Notes: a model not told the origin generated them from the letters alone. A stretch of DNA of 64,000 nt from Streptomyces aurantiacus (GCF_001418335.1 NZ_LIPP01000028.1:18473-82472); one strand, 5' to 3'; numbered from the stretch's first letter, positions 23,704 through 32,048 are shown. Translations and numbers: made by a program.

Positions 23704-23774
23704 CAAGAGTCGAAGCACGCACCCCCCACATCAGTCGGCTCCTCCCCCACGAGGATCCGCCGGAAGGGAGAGAC

Positions 23775-24656
23775 GTGGCCTCACCACGCCTGCTCCGCAG
23801 TTGTCTTTTCGCCGCCCTGTCCTCCGTGCTCCTCGCATCCGCCGCGGTCGGACCCGCGCAAGCGGATCCGGTGCGCGCGGACCGCACACAGGCGGCCCCC
23901 GCACCGAGTGCCGCCGCGGCGGTGACGTTCTCGGACACCTTCGACGGGCCCGCCGGCTCGGCCGTCGACTCCTCGAAATGGCAGATCGAGACCGGCGACA
24001 ACGTCAACAACCACGAGCGCCAGTACTACACGGCGGGCAACAACAACGCGGCCCTGGACGGCCAGGGCAACCTGGTGATCACGGCCCGCCGCGAAAACCC
24101 GAACAACTACCAGTGCTGGTACGGGCGTTGCGAGTACACCTCGGCCCGCCTCAACACCTCCGGCAAGTTCACCACGACCTACGGACGGGTCGAGGCCCGG
24201 CTGAAGGTTCCGCGCGGGCAGGGCATGTGGCCCGCCTTCTGGATGCTCGGCAACGACATCGGACAGGTCGGCTGGCCGAACTCGGGTGAGATCGACGTCA
24301 TGGAGAACGTCGGCTTCGAGCCCTCGACCGTGCACGGCACCCTGCACGGCCCCGGCTACTCCGGCTCCGGCGGCATCGGCGCCGGCTACTCGCTGCCCGG
24401 CGGACAGGCCTTCGCCGACGGCTTCCACACCTTCGCCGTCGACTGGTCGCCCGACGCGGTCACCTGGTCCGTGGACGGCACGGTCTACCAGCGGCGGACG
24501 CCCGCCGACCTGAACGGCAACCAGTGGGTGTTCAACAAGCCGTTCTTCCTGATCCTCAACCTCGCGGTGGGCGGTTACTGGCCGGGCGACCCGGACGGTT
24601 CGACCACCTTCCCGCAGCAGCTCGTCGTGGACGAGGTGAAGGTGACGACGGGCTGA
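23775..24656 (+). CDS. Secreted GH16 endo-beta-1,3(4)-glucanase
   Basis: The 293-residue secreted enzyme has a Sec signal peptide (about 1-31, ending in GPAQADP), a short Ala/Pro-rich linker and one GH16 catalytic domain from about residue 50 to the end. The catalytic motif EIDVME gives nucleophile Glu172, Asp174 and acid/base Glu177. The context GWPNSGEIDVMENVG is typical of laminarinase-like GH16 enzymes that cut beta-1,3-glucans. There is no carbohydrate-binding module. GTG 23775 follows GGAAGGGAGAGAC. Products would suit the importer and beta-glucosidase at 33641-38233. Confidence 0.9.
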   Translation: MASPRLLRSCLFAALSSVLLASAAVGPAQADPVRADRTQAAPAPSAAAAVTFSDTFDGPAGSAVDSSKWQIETGDNVNNHERQYYTAGNNNAALDGQGNLVITARRENPNNYQCWYGRCEYTSARLNTSGKFTTTYGRVEARLKVPRGQGMWPAFWMLGNDIGQVGWPNSGEIDVMENVGFEPSTVHGTLHGPGYSGSGGIGAGYSLPGGQAFADGFHTFAVDWSPDAVTWSVDGTVYQRRTPADLNGNQWVFNKPFFLILNLAVGGYWPGDPDGSTTFPQQLVVDEVKVTTG

Positions 24657-24717
24657 CGCGGCCCACCACGCGTGTTCGGTCGGCCGAGTGGGCAGGACGC
24701 ACGACCGAACGCGGGAA

Positions 24718-24780
24718 CAGCCGGCCGACGCGGAAGGCCGGCTGCGGAAGAGCCCGGCCGGGGCCACCCTGCCGGGCTCT
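24718..24780 (+). terminator. Tandem terminator hairpins after the GH16 gene
   Basis: The first stem is CAGCCGGCC/GGCCGGCTG (24718-24726 and 24736-24744). The second is AGAGCCCGGC/GCCGGGCTCT (24749-24758 and 24771-24780), followed by a C/T-rich tail. Both are perfect. They separate the GH16 gene from the convergent I36-like operon. The rest of the gap to 24931 shows nothing else. Confidence 0.8.
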
Positions 24781-24931
24781 GCTCGTTCCTGCTCCCGCGG
24801 CACGCACCACCGTGGCCCGTGTGTCACGCGGCACGCCCGCCTCCGTCGGGCGTGCCACTCCCCTCCTCGGGCCCCCGGGTCATACACCCGCCGCGGGTCC
24901 GGACGCTGCCAGCCGTTCTGTCAGCAGTCCG

Positions 24932-25309
24932 TCAGCAGTTCATCGCCCAGGTGTGGGAGTCCCCGCGATCGTTGGCCACGCCGTTGTAGTCGACCTCCTG
25001 ACCCGGGCTGAGACAGATCGTCATGTCGCCGCCCTGCCAGGCGTCCTCGTACACCCGGACGTGGTCCTTGACGCCGGGGCCCGAGATGCCGTGGTTGGCC
25101 CAGGAGGAGTCGGAGTCGGCGATCCAGCCCTCCCACCAGCCGTCGTCACCCGACCAGTTGGCCCGCTGACCGGCGAAGTTCGCGTTCTCCCAGACGCAGA
25201 ACTCACCGCTGGGGCAGTCCGCGGCGCCGGCGGGCGCGGCCAGGGCCAGGCCGCCGCTCAGGGCGAGGAATGCCGCGGCGGCGGAGACTGCGAAGCGCTT
25301 GATGATCAC
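24932..25309 (-). CDS. Secreted small protein of the I36 (beta/gamma-crystallin-like) inhibitor family
   Basis: A 125-residue secreted protein with a signal peptide (about 1-31, ending in APAGAAD) and a single compact domain rich in Gly, Trp and Asp, with four Cys (DCPSGEFCVWENANFAGQ). This resembles peptidase inhibitor family I36 (SMI-like), which shares the crystallin Greek-key fold. GTG 25309 overlaps the stop of the upstream lipoprotein gene by 4 bp (GTGA), so it is translationally coupled. The 516-codon open frame around it is an artefact of reading through other genes. Protease inhibition is inferred from family only. Confidence 0.8.
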   Translation of the reverse strand: MIIKRFAVSAAAAFLALSGGLALAAPAGAADCPSGEFCVWENANFAGQRANWSGDDGWWEGWIADSDSSWANHGISGPGVKDHVRVYEDAWQGGDMTICLSPGQEVDYNGVANDRGDSHTWAMNC

Positions 25310-26064
25310 GAAGGGGTACTGCCTTTCTCTCGGTTCTTCTGAACGGTCCGTGCGGCGTACAGATCCGCCGCACGGTGCAGTGCGCGTGTGCGCAGCTGCC
25401 GGTAGGTGGTCAACTGGTCGCGCCGCTCGGTGCGGACCCGGGCCAGCAGGACCGGTTCGAGCCGGGCGCGCACCGTGTCGAGGCCGCTCTCCCGGGCACA
25501 CCGTGCCGCCGTTTCCGGGTCGGGGCGCTCGGGCCTGGGCCCGTCGGCCGGTGTGACGCAGCGGACCCAACGGCCGTGTGCCACGCGGTAGTCGGGGTCG
25601 TGCTTCATCCGCTGCCGGGCCTCCGTACGGAGGTTGTCGACGACGACCTGGGTACGGAACCAGCGCCGCTCGTCCCCGTACAGCTCGCGTCGGGCGGCGG
25701 CCAGGCAGCCGTCGGTGTGTGCCTTGACCGTGTAGCCGGTGGGGAGGGTGACGGCCAGCTCGGCACGGCCCCTGCCGAAGAGGGCGCCCTGGAGCCGCCG
25801 GTCCTCGGCACCGGGCCCCTTCGAGGACAGTCCCTGCCCGGCCAGGCACCGTTCGACGAGCACCTGTTGGGCAGCCTTGACGAGGTCGTCCCGCTGCCGC
25901 TCGCCGCTCGGCAGGGAGGGGCCCGCGCGGGCGGCATCCGTCGTGGTGCCACATCCGCCGAGCGCCGGCACGGCCAGCACGAGCAACGCGGCCAGCACGA
26001 CCGGCGCGGCGGCGCGCAAGGTGCGCAGGGTGCGCAAGGTGCGGGAAGGTCGCACGGCTCGCAC
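25306..26064 (-). CDS. Lipoprotein of unknown function between two I36-like genes
   Basis: The 252-residue putative lipoprotein has an N-terminal basic stretch with RTLRTLR repeats, a hydrophobic core and lipobox LGGCGT near residue 38. The mature part is Arg-rich and mostly helical, with scattered Cys. I recognise no catalytic family. It lies 3 bp after an I36-like gene and overlaps the next I36-like gene, so all three should be one transcript. It may be a membrane-anchored partner of the two small secreted proteins (inference). Confidence 0.75.
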   Translation of the reverse strand: MRAVRPSRTLRTLRTLRAAAPVVLAALLVLAVPALGGCGTTTDAARAGPSLPSGERQRDDLVKAAQQVLVERCLAGQGLSSKGPGAEDRRLQGALFGRGRAELAVTLPTGYTVKAHTDGCLAAARRELYGDERRWFRTQVVVDNLRTEARQRMKHDPDYRVAHGRWVRCVTPADGPRPERPDPETAARCARESGLDTVRARLEPVLLARVRTERRDQLTTYRQLRTRALHRAADLYAARTVQKNREKGSTPS

Positions 26065-26067
26065 GGC

Positions 26068-26421
26068 TCAGCCGACCTCGCAGCCCATCGTGGTGTCGGA
26101 CACCCCGTCGAGTCTGGCGCCCCAGGCCCAGTTGTCGGCCAGGTCGTGCGCGCGGATCAGGCGGTGGTAACAGGTGTCGCGGGCCCAGTCGATGGCGTAC
26201 ACGGCGGTGTCCGCGTCCGACCGGAAGGAGGCCGCCTTGTCGTGGAGGAACTCCGGAACGTCCGTATAACCGGGTGGTGTGTAGCACCAGGACGTGCCGT
26301 GCTGCCCGGCGCCGGTCCAGAAGCACACGGAGCCCGCGGCGGGGGCGGCCGCCGCGGGGGCGGTGCCCAGGGCGGCGACGGCGGCGAGCAGGGCCGCGGG
26401 CAGGGCGAGGCGGCGGAACAT
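26068..26421 (-). CDS. Second secreted I36-like small protein
   Basis: The 117-residue protein has a signal peptide (about 1-27, ending in APAAAAP) and a single small domain with four Cys. VCFWTGAGQHGTSWCYTPPG resembles the start of I36/crystallin-like inhibitors. It is shorter than and quite different from the downstream paralogue. The start is ATG 26421 rather than 26451, because the signal peptide then begins MFRRLALPAALLA. It is the first gene of the three-gene operon that runs to 24932. Confidence 0.75.
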   Translation of the reverse strand: MFRRLALPAALLAAVAALGTAPAAAAPAAGSVCFWTGAGQHGTSWCYTPPGYTDVPEFLHDKAASFRSDADTAVYAIDWARDTCYHRLIRAHDLADNWAWGARLDGVSDTTMGCEVG

Positions 26422-26676
26422 GACGACTCCTGTCGTACGAGGGAGGGACAAGCCGTGGAGGAGCTGGCCGGGACGTGGTCACCGGCGACCGGCAAGATCA
26501 AACTTCCCTCGTGGAGACGGCCCCATGCGCGGCCGTGCTCGATTCCCGGAGTACGACGATGCGTGGGCCCGCGCCGTGCGCGACGGCTCACCACGGCGCG
26601 AAAGTGCAGGTCAACGCGCCCCCCACGCGATTCACCCGAACGTGCCGTCAGCGCACCGGAGCGCCGGGTGGACGGC

Positions 26677-26955
26677 TCACCGCGGCGGCTGAGGTCGGCC
26701 GTCCCCCGCCCGGAAGGACCGGCGCAGATGCCAGGTGAGTTTGTCGCCGCCGACCCAGCGGACCACGGCCGGGTCGTCGGCGTCGTGCACCGGAATGCCG
26801 TACGCCGCGGCGGCCATCAGGACGTCCGTGAAACTCCTGGCCTCGCCGATGACGGCACCGTCGATCTCCACGAGGCGGAAGGGCGGATCGCCGGGCTGCA
26901 CGCCCAGGACGGTGATCCGCGGGTACGAGATGTGCGGGCTGGCGCTTTCAGTCAT
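26677..26955 (-). CDS. Small conserved hypothetical protein
   Basis: A 92-residue cytoplasmic protein with no recognised domain. The N-terminal half alternates hydrophobic and charged residues (ITVLGVQPGDPPFRLVEIDGAVIGEARSF), which suggests a small beta-rich fold, followed by a helix. ATG 26955 is chosen over the upstream start at 27156 because the latter overlaps the divergent PHP gene. Its coding character matches neighbours. Function unknown. Confidence 0.65.
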   Translation of the reverse strand: MTESASPHISYPRITVLGVQPGDPPFRLVEIDGAVIGEARSFTDVLMAAAAYGIPVHDADDPAVVRWVGGDKLTWHLRRSFRAGDGRPQPPR

Positions 26956-27094
26956 GGTCCCACCGGTTCCACACGCGTGCCGCCGATAAGCCTGCCCGGG
27001 CGGCGCGGTATTACGAGGTTCGCAGTTCATGGTGGCACAGGGCGCCCTCGTCCGCCGCCGTGCGGAGCCGGGCGGGCTGGGCCACGCTGGAGGC

Positions 27095-28132
27095 ATGGAC
27101 CCGGCCGAGGCCCTGGACCGTATCGCCTTCCTGCTGGAGCGGTCCCAGGCGCCCACCTATCGCGTACGGGCGTTCCGCACGGCGGCGGACGTCGTGACGG
27201 GACTGCCCGCCGACGAGGTGGCCCGGAGGTCTGCCGAGCGGTCGCTGGAGTCGCTGAAGGGCGTCGGGCCGAAGACCGCCCAGGTGGTGCGCGAGGTGCT
27301 GGCCGGAGAGGTCCCCGGCTATCTGGAGAAGCTGGAGCAGGAGGCCGCGGGCCCCCTCGTCCAGGGTGGCGAGGAGCTGACGGCCCTGCTGCGCGGTGAC
27401 TGCCATCTGCACTCGGACTGGTCGGACGGTGGCAGCCCCATCGAGGAGATGGGCCGTACCGCGGCGCGGCTCGGCCACGAGTGGGCGGTCCTCACGGATC
27501 ACTCGCCGCGGCTCACGGTGGCCCGCGGCCTGTCTCCCGAGCGGCTGCGGGAGCAGTTGGACGTGGTGGCGGAACTGAACGAGCGCTGGGCTCCGTTCCG
27601 GCTGCTCACCGGCATCGAGTGCGACATCCTCGACGACGGTTCGCTGGACCAGGAGCCGGCACTGCTGGACCGGCTCGACGTCGTGGTGGCGTCGGTGCAC
27701 TCCAAGCTGCGGATGGACGCGGCCGCGATGACACGCCGGATGGTCGCCGCCGTACGCGATCCCCGGTCCGACGTACTGGGGCACTGCACGGGGCGGCTGG
27801 TCACCGGACGGGGCCGGCCCGAGTCGGAGTTCGACGCGGACGCGGTGTTCGAGGCCTGCGCCGAAACGGGCACGGCGGTCGAGATCAACAGCCGCCCCGA
27901 ACGGCTCGATCCGCCACGCCGGCTGCTCCGCCGGGCCGTCGCGGCGGGTGTGCTGTTCTCCGTGGACACCGACGCGCACGCACCCGGACAGCTCGGCTGG
28001 CAGGCGTACGGATGTGCGCGGGCCGAGGAGTGCGGGGTGCCGCCGGAGCGTGTGGTCACTACTTGGTCGGTGGAGGAGCTGCTGGCCTGGACACGCGATC
28101 GCGTGACTCCGCCGGGCGTGCGGGCTCCGTGA
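27095..28132 (+). CDS. PHP-domain phosphoesterase with N-terminal helix-hairpin-helix
   Basis: The 345-residue protein resembles the C-terminal half of bacterial family X DNA polymerases without the polymerase. It has a helix-hairpin-helix at about 52-70 (LKGVGPKTAQVV) and a PHP metallophosphoesterase from about 100. Metal ligands are visible: His104 and His106 in GDCHLHSDWSDG, His in LTDHS, Glu in TGIECDIL, His in ASVHSK, His in GHCTG, and Asp/His in SVDTDAHA. It may act on DNA ends or mononucleotide phosphates. The start at ATG 27095 is chosen over 27029. It is followed by a HAD gene 85 bp later. Confidence 0.85.
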   Translation: MDPAEALDRIAFLLERSQAPTYRVRAFRTAADVVTGLPADEVARRSAERSLESLKGVGPKTAQVVREVLAGEVPGYLEKLEQEAAGPLVQGGEELTALLRGDCHLHSDWSDGGSPIEEMGRTAARLGHEWAVLTDHSPRLTVARGLSPERLREQLDVVAELNERWAPFRLLTGIECDILDDGSLDQEPALLDRLDVVVASVHSKLRMDAAAMTRRMVAAVRDPRSDVLGHCTGRLVTGRGRPESEFDADAVFEACAETGTAVEINSRPERLDPPRRLLRRAVAAGVLFSVDTDAHAPGQLGWQAYGCARAEECGVPPERVVTTWSVEELLAWTRDRVTPPGVRAP

Positions 28133-28217
28133 CGCGGTACTCGGAGACGCCGTACTCGGGGACAGCGCGGTGCCCGCCACCGTGACACCGCGCGACATCG
28201 CTGCGAAGGGACGACGT

Positions 28218-28874
28218 ATGGAGCGGGCGGCCGTGTTCGACGTGGACGGCACTCTTGCCGACACCAATCACCTTCATGTGACGGCCTGGTGGGAGGCGTT
28301 CCGGCAGGCGGGACACGACGTGTCGATGCACGCCGTGCACCGGGCGGTCGGCCTCGGTTCCAGTGACCTGATCGCGCATCTGCTGGGCGACAAACGGGAT
28401 ACCGAGGAGGACGACACGATCAGCGCCGCGCACAAGGCCGTGTACGGCACGTACTTCGAGCGGCTGAAGCCGTTGCCTGGCGCCGGGGATCTGCTGCGGC
28501 GTCTCGACCGCGACGGGTGGATGGTCGTGCTCGCCACCTCCGCCGGCGGACCGGAGCTGACGGCGCTCCGGCGGGCCATCGACGCCGACGACGTCATCAG
28601 GGCGACGGCGAGCGCCGACGACGTGGACGCCGGGAAACCCGCGCCCGATCCCGTGGAGCACGCCCTGGAACTCGTCGGGGCCGTCGCCGAGCACTCGGTC
28701 TTCGTCGGTGACACGGTCTGGGACATGCGCGCGGGCACCCGGGCGGGCATCCCCTGCGTGGGGGTGCTGTGCGGCGGCATCCCGCGCGCGGACCTGGAGG
28801 CGGCCGGGGCGAGCGCCGTCTACCGGGACCCGGCCCACCTCCTCGCGTCACTGTCGGGAAGCCCCCTCGCGTAA
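28218..28874 (+). CDS. HAD-superfamily phosphatase
   Basis: A 218-residue subclass-I HAD hydrolase. Motif I FDVDGTLAD gives the nucleophile Asp8 and acid/base Asp10. Motif II is Ser/Thr in LATSAGG, motif III is Lys in DAGKPAPDP, and motif IV is Asp in FVGDTVWDM. The helical cap (about 18-85) is the type seen in phosphoglycolate and beta-phosphoglucomutase-like phosphatases. The substrate is unknown. ATG 28218 follows GAAGGGACGACGT and is preferred over 28170. Confidence 0.88.
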   Translation: MERAAVFDVDGTLADTNHLHVTAWWEAFRQAGHDVSMHAVHRAVGLGSSDLIAHLLGDKRDTEEDDTISAAHKAVYGTYFERLKPLPGAGDLLRRLDRDGWMVVLATSAGGPELTALRRAIDADDVIRATASADDVDAGKPAPDPVEHALELVGAVAEHSVFVGDTVWDMRAGTRAGIPCVGVLCGGIPRADLEAAGASAVYRDPAHLLASLSGSPLA

Positions 28875-28879
28875 GCCAA

Positions 28880-28914
28880 TTGCATATAGGTAAAGCATGC
28901 CTTAACGAGCATGC
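28880..28914 (+). promoter_or_regulatory. Low-GC promoter region with two GCATGC palindromes
   Basis: A -35-like TTGCAT (28880-28885) and -10-like TTAACG (28902-28907) precede the NAD(P)H-binding gene. Two self-complementary GCATGC boxes at 28896-28901 and 28909-28914, 13 bp apart, flank the -10. They could be a regulator site. The segment is unusually A+T-rich for this chromosome. Confidence 0.45.
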
Positions 28915-28952
28915 ACTTGTTGTTAAGTCTCCTGGTCACTAGCCTTTTCCGC

Positions 28953-29561
28953 ATGGACCTCATCATTCTCGCGGCGTCCGGCAGGACCGGGCTCGCGATC
29001 ACTCGGCAGGCGCTGGAGCGCGGCCACACCGTCACCGCGATAGCGCGTGACCCCGAACGCGTCACCCTTCCCGGCCACGCCGCGCTGCGTGTGGTGGCGG
29101 GCGACGTGCACGATCCCGCGAGCATCGCGGCCGTCATCGACGCGGATTCCGTCGTGCTGTCCGCCCTCGGCACCGAGCAGGCGGGCGTGCTGCTCGCCGG
29201 CGCCGAGGCGGTCGTCGCCGCCGGGCCGGGGCGCGTCATCTGGCTCGGCGCGTACGGCACGGGCAGGTCCGCCGCGGTGGCGGGAGAGGCAGCGGGCATC
29301 CTCGGGAAGCTGCTGGGCGACCGGCTGGCGGACAAGGTCGCGGCCGACGACATCGTGCTCGCGGCGGGCGGCACCGCCTTCCATGCCGGGGTGCTCGCCG
29401 ACGGACCGGAGAGCCCGGCCCGTCGCACGGTCGGCCTGGAAGCCGCGCCCCCGTTCGACCTCACCGCGACGGTCACCCGTGACACGGTGGCGGCGGCCAT
29501 GCTCGACGAGGCGGAGACGCCCCGCTTCACCGGCACCGTGGCCCTGCCGCTGACCGGCTGA
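28953..29561 (+). CDS. NAD(P)H-binding atypical SDR (NmrA-like)
   Basis: A 202-residue single Rossmann domain starting MDLIILAASGRTGLAI, where the cofactor loop resembles GATGxxG. It lacks the YxxxK active site, so it is an NmrA/HSCARG-like redox sensor or an isomerase. ATG 28953 is chosen. An in-frame start at 28911 would add a Leu-rich stretch containing a TTA codon, and its start lies inside the promoter region. It is convergent with the LysR gene 40 bp downstream, across a short CCGGCTAA repeat. Confidence 0.82.
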   Translation: MDLIILAASGRTGLAITRQALERGHTVTAIARDPERVTLPGHAALRVVAGDVHDPASIAAVIDADSVVLSALGTEQAGVLLAGAEAVVAAGPGRVIWLGAYGTGRSAAVAGEAAGILGKLLGDRLADKVAADDIVLAAGGTAFHAGVLADGPESPARRTVGLEAAPPFDLTATVTRDTVAAAMLDEAETPRFTGTVALPLTG

Positions 29562-29600
29562 ACCAACCAGCTGACTCCAACCGTCCAACCGGCTAACCGG

Positions 29601-30500
29601 CTAACCGGCGAGGATCTCCGCGAACACGGCCTGGACCTGGGTGCGGAGCCAGGCGTGGGCGACATCGGAGTCGTAGCGCTGGTGCCAGTTGCAGTTGATG
29701 ACCGCCGCCGGAAAATCGACGGGCAGCGGCCGGGTGACCAGACCGAACGCTTCGACGAGCGGGCGGCTGAGCAGCGCCGTGGTCGTGACCAGCACATCGC
29801 GTCGGCTCGCCACCTGGAGGGCCATCGGGACGGTCGCCACGGCCGCGACGACCCGGCGGCGCAGGCCTTCGGCGGCCAGCACGTCGTCGATCGGCGCGCT
29901 GAGACGGCCTCGCCGGGAGACGAGCACATGCGGCCACGACGCGTACGAGCGCAGATCAAGGCTGTCGGCACAGGGATGGCCGGGCCGCATCGCCACGACG
30001 AGGGAATCGTGGCCGAGGGTCTCGGACCGGAACTCGGGAAGGCTCGGTCTGTCTCCGCTGAGTTCGAGGTCGACCTGACCGTGGCGCAAGCCGTCGGTGT
30101 CGGTGGAGGTCTCGGCCAGCACCCGTAGCTGCACGCCCGGGGCCTGCTCCTGGATCCTGTCGATCAACGCGGGTACGAGCGACGCGGCCAGCGCGTCATG
30201 GCACTGGAGCGTGAACGTACGGTCCAGCCCGTCGAGGTCCAGCTCGCGGCTCGGCGAGAGCACCTCGTTGCCCTGCCTGACCAGCCGGTGGACGTCGTCG
30301 CGGATCGCCGCCGCGTACGGCGTGGGGGTCATGGTGTGGCCGGTGCGCACGAGGATGTCGTCGCCGGTCAGCCTGCGGAGCCGGCCGAGCGTACGGCTGA
30401 CCGCCGGTGACGACACGTGCAGCCGCTCGGCCGCGCCCATCACGCTGCCCTCTTCCAGCAGGGCGTCGAGCACCGTCAGAAGGTTCAGATCCACTTGCAC
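29601..30500 (-). CDS. LysR-family transcriptional regulator
   Basis: The 299-residue LysR regulator has an N-terminal winged helix-turn-helix (about 1-60, LLTVLDALLEEGSVMGAAERLHVSSPAVSRTLGRLR) and a periplasmic-binding-like effector domain. ATG 30500 is divergent from the IMPase-like gene at 30557, with 56 bp between, so it probably controls that gene. The intergenic region contains the direct repeat GTTCCAC twice. The effector is unknown. Confidence 0.88.
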   Translation of the reverse strand: MQVDLNLLTVLDALLEEGSVMGAAERLHVSSPAVSRTLGRLRRLTGDDILVRTGHTMTPTPYAAAIRDDVHRLVRQGNEVLSPSRELDLDGLDRTFTLQCHDALAASLVPALIDRIQEQAPGVQLRVLAETSTDTDGLRHGQVDLELSGDRPSLPEFRSETLGHDSLVVAMRPGHPCADSLDLRSYASWPHVLVSRRGRLSAPIDDVLAAEGLRRRVVAAVATVPMALQVASRRDVLVTTTALLSRPLVEAFGLVTRPLPVDFPAAVINCNWHQRYDSDVAHAWLRTQVQAVFAEILAG

Positions 30501-30556
30501 GCCAGTAAACCCCGACCACGCCTAGTTCCACGTTCCACCGAATCGATCAGGAGAAC

Positions 30557-31363
30557 ATGATGACAGTGCTGGGAAACGAAGCGCACGGAGACGAAGTACT
30601 CGCGGCCGCGGGAGATGCCATCCGTCGCGCCGGCACGCTGCTGCTGAAGCGCTACTCCACAGAGAACCGCCCGGCCGGGCTCAGCGAGCTCCTCGCGGAC
30701 GTCGGCGCCCATCACGTGGCCGTCACCGACGTGCTGCGGCCGGCCCTGACCGAGATCCTGCCGAGCGCGGGCTGGCTCGACGACGAACACGGGGCGGGTG
30801 CGCTGGCCGGGGGCGAATGGTGGCTCATCGACCCCATCGGCGGCAACGTCAACGCCGTGCACGGCATGACGGACTGGAACGTCGGCGTCAGTCTGGTGCG
30901 GGACGGACGTCCGGTGCTGGCTGTGCTCTACTTCCCGCTGCTCGACGAGATGTTCACGGCCACGGCGGGCGGCGGGGCGTTCCTCAACGGCGTCCCGCTG
31001 CGGGTGTCCGCCAAGACGTCGCTGGACGGCGCGATGGTCGGTACCGGCCAGGCGAAACCCGGCCAGAGCACCGCTGTCCTGGAGCGGATCGGCTCTTCCT
31101 TCACGGCGATGATGAAGGAAGTCATCTATGTACGGATCTCCGTCCCGGTGACCCACCAGCTCGCCCAGGTCGCCGCGGGCCGCATGGATCTGCACTGGCA
31201 GTTCGACAACGTGCGCGCTCATGTGGCCGGCGTGCTGCTGGTCCGGGAGGCGGGCGGTGTCGTCACCGACCTCGACGGCGAACCGTGGAAGGTGACCAGC
31301 GAGAGCTACCTCGCCGCCGCACCCGGCGTGCACGCCGCCGCGCTCGCCGTACTCACCGCCTGA
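30557..31363 (+). CDS. Inositol monophosphatase-family protein with altered metal site
   Basis: A 268-residue member of the IMPase/FBPase/CysQ superfamily. The hallmark DPIDGT reads DPIGGNVN here (Asp92, Gly95), so one metal-ligand Asp is replaced by Gly and Thr by Asn. The upstream acidic motif is WLDDEHG (73-79), and the late motif FDNVRAHVAG keeps one Asp. It may have changed specificity or be catalytically weak. ATG 30557 follows AGGAGAAC. Divergent transcription from LysR suggests a dedicated metabolic role, not housekeeping inositol synthesis (inference). Confidence 0.8.
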   Translation: MMTVLGNEAHGDEVLAAAGDAIRRAGTLLLKRYSTENRPAGLSELLADVGAHHVAVTDVLRPALTEILPSAGWLDDEHGAGALAGGEWWLIDPIGGNVNAVHGMTDWNVGVSLVRDGRPVLAVLYFPLLDEMFTATAGGGAFLNGVPLRVSAKTSLDGAMVGTGQAKPGQSTAVLERIGSSFTAMMKEVIYVRISVPVTHQLAQVAAGRMDLHWQFDNVRAHVAGVLLVREAGGVVTDLDGEPWKVTSESYLAAAPGVHAAALAVLTA

Positions 31364-31473
31364 CCCCGGAGGCCGGGGCCCGTGACGTCCTGCCGCAGCG
31401 AGCCGTGACGCAGATCACGACTAGCACCTTCCCGACCAGGGAACACCCGCCAGTAGTTTCCCGTTAAATCGAC

Positions 31474-31593
31474 TGTGGGTGCGGATGGGACAGTGTCCCC
31501 GGGCCTCACCTTCCGCCCACAGGGACGATCGTTCGGCTGAAGCCCTGTGGAGCATTCCGCCGAGAGGCGACCGCCCATCCGTGGCCACCCACA
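31474..31593 (+). ncRNA. Candidate structured RNA (6S-like rod)
   Basis: A 120-nt region without a gene folds into one long rod. The closing stem has TGTGGGTG (31474-31481) paired with CACCCACA (31586-31593) and CGGATGGG (31482-31489) with CCCATCCG (31574-31581). A middle stem has GCCTC (31503-31507) with GAGGC (31564-31568) plus CGG/CCG. The tip has CCACAGGG (31517-31524) with CCCTGTGG (31543-31550). Open bulges lie between the stems. A terminator follows at 31598-31630. This layout resembles 6S RNA, but I cannot test homology. No strong promoter was found, and the strand is inferred from the terminator tail. Confidence 0.4.
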
Positions 31594-31597
31594 AACG

Positions 31598-31630
31598 GCC
31601 CCGACCGTGATTCCCCCGTCCGGTCGGGGC
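31598..31630 (+). terminator. Strong 10-bp terminator stem
   Basis: GCCCCGACCG (31598-31607) and CGGTCGGGGC (31621-31630) form a perfect stem with a 13-nt loop, followed by CTTTCCCTT. On the reverse strand the stem is followed by GTTTGT, so it could also end the leftward gene at 31666. It follows the candidate RNA at 31474. Confidence 0.8.
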
Positions 31631-31665
31631 CTTTCCCTTGCCCGGCTCAAGTCCGTCTGCCCCGC

Positions 31666-31959
31666 TCAGGCGGGCGACTCCTCCGGTCCCGGGTCCTCCG
31701 GGTGCACGGTGCTCGTATGCGGGGCGCCCTGCCTGCCGGTGCCCGCCTCGTCGGTGTCGGGGACGTCCGCGGCGTCGGCGTCGGCGTCGGTGTCCTGCTC
31801 CGACTCCGGGGCGTCCTCGTCCGAGCCCTCGCGCCGCCCGGTCACGGCCGGCGCGACGTCCCAGGGGTCCTCGCCTTCCCGCACCTGCTGGTCCGGCAGG
31901 TCCCGGGGCACGGGGCCGTCGTTCTCCTCGGGCGTCGTCCTGCTCCCGTAGTCACTCAC
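31666..31959 (-). CDS. Small acidic hypothetical protein
   Basis: The 97-residue protein is strongly acidic, rich in Glu, Asp, Pro and Ser, with a low-complexity centre (EQDTDADADAAD). It is likely disordered. GTG 31959 is chosen over the upstream start at 32052 because GAGGAGGGG lies at the right distance and the upstream start would overlap the ROK gene. Similar acidic proteins occur in Streptomyces without assigned function. Confidence 0.6.
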   Translation of the reverse strand: MSDYGSRTTPEENDGPVPRDLPDQQVREGEDPWDVAPAVTGRREGSDEDAPESEQDTDADADAADVPDTDEAGTGRQGAPHTSTVHPEDPGPEESPA

Positions 31960-32048
31960 GATGTGCACCCCTCCTCTGCGGGCGAAAACTCCTTGTCGGA
32001 CAGGGTCCGGGTACCTGCCGGGACGCCTCGGCAAACCCGCGCAGGGCG

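Noticed and set aside
28886..28905. Iron-box-like TAGGTAAAGCATGCCTTAA upstream of the NmrA-like gene
   Set aside because: The right half does not match the IdeR consensus arms well, and the GCATGC boxes explain the symmetry better.
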